A stretch of 5,848 bases of DNA, from contig JACQWZ010000098.1 of assembly GCA_016209005.1 (NCBI GenBank), forward strand, positions 1 to 5,848. Reading direction: 5' to 3'. This DNA comes from Candidatus Kuenenbacteria bacterium. GTDB lineage: Bacteria > Patescibacteriota > Patescibacteriia > UBA2591 > PGYQ01. The position numbers were made by a program, and so were the translations under genes. This document shows positions 4,959 to 5,848 of the stretch, one piece after another. Numbering within the stretch: position 1 is the first letter of the stretch; the number at the start of each line of letters is the position of its first letter. The notes under the pieces were generated by a model that was not told the origin of the DNA, did no database searches, and saw nothing but the letters and a program-made list of their open reading frames with translations.

Positions 4959-5182
4959 TGCTTGTGGCAAATGTGCCCAAACAATTACTTGACAAAGCAA
5001 GTCGAATCATTGGGGGGCTTAAAAAGCCATCGTGCCAACCACTTAAAGGAGTTAGCGGATGGTTTGCCCTTCAATCTTTTGTGACTCGTGAAGACGAGCA
5101 GAAGATAATTTTTAATCTTTTGCAGATCGGAGTCATTAATGTTGTTATAATTACGCGGGACATCCCGTTAATTATGACATAG
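4958..5182 (+). CDS. hisG: HisG C-terminal regulatory (ACT-like) domain, separate frame
   Basis: About 75 aa matching the histidine-binding C-terminal domain of long-form HisG: MLVANVPKQLLDKA, then GLKKPSCQPL, GWFALQSFVTRED and a final IGVINVVIITRD. It is in the -1 frame relative to the catalytic ORF. The stop and start overlap as TGATG (4956-4960); a GTG at 4955 is an alternative start. No Shine-Dalgarno is well placed (the nearest G-rich run, 4930-4934, is 23 bases upstream). Reading back in this frame gives KYV immediately before MLVANVP, which is what an unbroken HisG would carry. So either one A has been lost from a run of A at 4948-4951 (mutation or assembly error), or the domain is made by reinitiation or frameshifting. 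Together the two parts make about 299 aa, the length of a normal long-form HisG. Confidence 0.85.
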   Translation: MLVANVPKQLLDKASRIIGGLKKPSCQPLKGVSGWFALQSFVTREDEQKIIFNLLQIGVINVVIITRDIPLIMT

Positions 5183-5197
5183 ATAAATCACTTCTAT

Positions 5198-5244
5198 AAT
5201 GGATGGGCAAAAAAATTTTATTCTTACCCATCCATTCTTTTTTT
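5198..5244 (+). terminator. Intrinsic terminator after hisG
   Basis: AATGGATGGG (5198-5207) pairs perfectly with CCCATCCATT (5227-5236), followed by C and seven T. It begins 16 bases after the stop of the HisG C-terminal ORF and so closes the hisG transcript. Confidence 0.92.
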
Positions 5245-5316
5245 AAAAAATTTATTGAAATAAGTTTTTTATTATCAGATGTTAATGTTCTCCGCAAATT
5301 TTTTTTAACACAAGGT

Positions 5317-5356
5317 GGTCGATTAATTTAACAAAACTGATCGGCCTTTTTCTTTT
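5317..5356 (+). terminator. Second terminator-like hairpin without a gene
   Basis: GGTCGATTA (5317-5325) pairs with TGATCGGCC (5338-5346), including two G-U pairs, followed by TTTTTCTTTT. No ORF lies between it and the hisG terminator. It could end an unrecognised small RNA or be a backup terminator. Confidence 0.5.
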
Positions 5357-5462
5357 AAATTTTTCATGCTAAAATAAAAATATAAAAAATTAAGCGCTAA
5401 CTTTAAAATAAAACTGTATATTTTTTAATCTTTTATTAATTTTTTTGATTAATTTTAATATT

Positions 5463-5512
5463 ATTTTAATACCACATTTTAGGACGATCGTCGCAAAAGA
5501 TGGTATTAAAAT
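5463..5512. repeat. 50-bp palindrome centred on GACGATCGTC (site 1)
   Basis: Outer arms ATTTTAATACCA (5463-5474) and TGGTATTAAAAT (5501-5512) are exact complements. TTTT/AAAA (5477-5480, 5495-5498) and the 10-bp palindrome GACGATCGTC (5483-5492) share the same centre. Confidence 0.85.
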
Positions 5513-5528
5513 TAAAACAAAAAAAGCG

Positions 5529-5730
5529 ATAGTGCGTTTATGACGATCGTCAGAAATGTTCTATAATCATGACTTACGCAGTTTAATCAAAAAATGGCTA
5601 AAGTTAGCGAAAATTGAATTTTTGTTAATTTTTTATTTTTGGCTAATATTAGCCAAATGCACATTAATAGTGCGTAAGTCCTGATAATTTAATTTTATGA
5701 TTCAATTTGATTAAAATTAAATTATGTAAT
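5529..5730. repeat. 81-bp direct repeat, copy A, interrupted by the MITE-like element
   Basis: Runs from ATAGTGCGTTTATGACG to ATTATGTAAT. Without the 116-bp insertion and its 5-bp duplication it matches copy B at all but two positions (TA versus CG next to the central palindrome). The left half has TGACGATCGTCA (5541-5552) and outer arms ATAG/CTAT. The right half is an AT-rich inverted repeat. Confidence 0.85.
5568..5683. mobile_element. MITE-like non-autonomous element (116 bp) with ATAAT target duplication
   Basis: Terminal inverted repeats CATGACTTACGCA (5568-5580) and TGCGTAAGTCCTG (5671-5683) match at 12 of 13 positions. It is flanked by ATAAT on both sides (5563-5567, 5684-5688), while copy B of the surrounding repeat has a single ATAAT at the same point. 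The inside holds a perfect palindrome GGCTAATATTAGCC (5641-5654) and GCTAA-AG-TTAGC (5597-5608), and no ORF. A transposase must be supplied from elsewhere. Confidence 0.85.
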
Positions 5731-5746
5731 ATTAATAGATATAACT

Positions 5747-5827
5747 ATAGTGCGTTCGTGACGATCGTCAGAAATGTTCTATAATTTAATTTTATGATTC
5801 AATTTGATTAAAATTAAATTATGTAAT
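5747..5827. repeat. 81-bp direct repeat, copy B (uninterrupted)
   Basis: A 38-bp palindrome (TATAG at 5746-5750, TGACGATCGTCA at 5759-5770, CTATA at 5779-5783, one common centre) is followed by an AT-rich inverted repeat ATAATTTAATTTTA (5781-5794) / TAAAATTAAATTAT (5809-5822). It shows the empty target site of the MITE. It includes TATAAT after a TGAC-containing hexamer, so promoter activity is conceivable. Confidence 0.85.
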
Positions 5828-5829
5828 AG

Positions 5830-5847
5830 AACTCATTTTGAGTTTTT
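5830..5847 (+). terminator. Weak hairpin with T-run at the window edge
   Basis: AACTCA (5830-5835), loop TTT, TGAGTT (5839-5844), then TTT up to 5847, where the window all but ends. The stem is short and the sequence is cut off, so its role cannot be judged. Confidence 0.25.
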
Positions 5848-5848
5848 C

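Larger units (their letters stand above)
5183..5848. other. Gene-free region with terminators and palindromic repeats
   Basis: No credible coding frame is seen on either strand in these 666 bases. They contain two terminator-like hairpins, three palindromes centred on GACGATCGTC, two 81-bp direct repeats and a MITE-like insertion, listed individually. The stretch 5357-5462 is AT-rich with nothing recognisable. Confidence 0.7.

Noticed and set aside
4944..4960. Programmed -1 frameshift site joining the two HisG parts
   Set aside because: No canonical X XXY YYZ slippery heptamer and no evident downstream stimulatory stem; homopolymer loss or reinitiation is simpler, though not excluded.
5323..5367. 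14-codon minus-strand ORF starting at ATG 5365-5367
   Set aside because: Runs through the terminator-like hairpin, no ribosome site, no recognisable product.
5529..5827. CRISPR-like array
   Set aside because: Only two 81-bp repeats, with an insertion explaining the larger spacing; no regular short repeats and spacers.

Overview
The window is strongly AT-rich, with short compact genes, many small palindromic repeats and heptamer tandem repeats in gaps and inside a coding region. The gene content (bacterial Elp3, a small YerC/YecD-type TrpR-fold regulator, an isolated hisG) fits a Patescibacteria/CPR-type bacterium. That placement is an inference from gene content and style, since no rRNA or marker gene is present. 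Stop codons look standard.

Layout: (1) 1-589, left flank: a 53-codon hypothetical ORF on the minus strand (112-273) whose last codons lie in a transposon-like end, then a nested palindromic repeat (315-551). (2) 590-2320 minus: Elp3, a tRNA wobble-uridine radical-SAM/acetyltransferase enzyme, with three repeat-derived in-frame insertions in variable loops. (3) 2321-2601: divergent intergenic region full of 7-bp repeats. (4) 2602-3360 plus: a methyltransferase with hallmarks of Trm9/ALKBH8, the enzyme that acts after Elp3. (5) 3534-3836 plus: YerC-like regulator with a near-consensus promoter and a perfect inverted repeat over the -10 box and start codon. (6) 3837-4283: a nested palindromic repeat, then a hisG leader with three His codons, a strong hairpin, a possible antiterminator and an intrinsic terminator. 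(7) 4284-5182 plus: ATP phosphoribosyltransferase, split into a catalytic ORF and a C-terminal regulatory-domain ORF in the -1 frame, followed by a good terminator. (8) 5183-5848: no gene seen; a second terminator-like hairpin, three palindromes centred on GACGATCGTC, and an 81-bp repeat present twice, one copy interrupted by a 116-bp MITE-like element with a 5-bp target duplication.

Working picture: Elp3 and the Trm9-like enzyme, divergently encoded, could together make a eukaryote-like mcm5U34 wobble modification (cm5U by Elp3, then methyl esterification). HisG is the first enzyme of histidine biosynthesis; no other his gene is visible. Its leader has the strand arrangement of classical histidine attenuation, but the start codon of the leader peptide is unresolved. 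The rest of the window is shaped by mobile or repetitive palindromes, some of which have entered a gene without breaking it.
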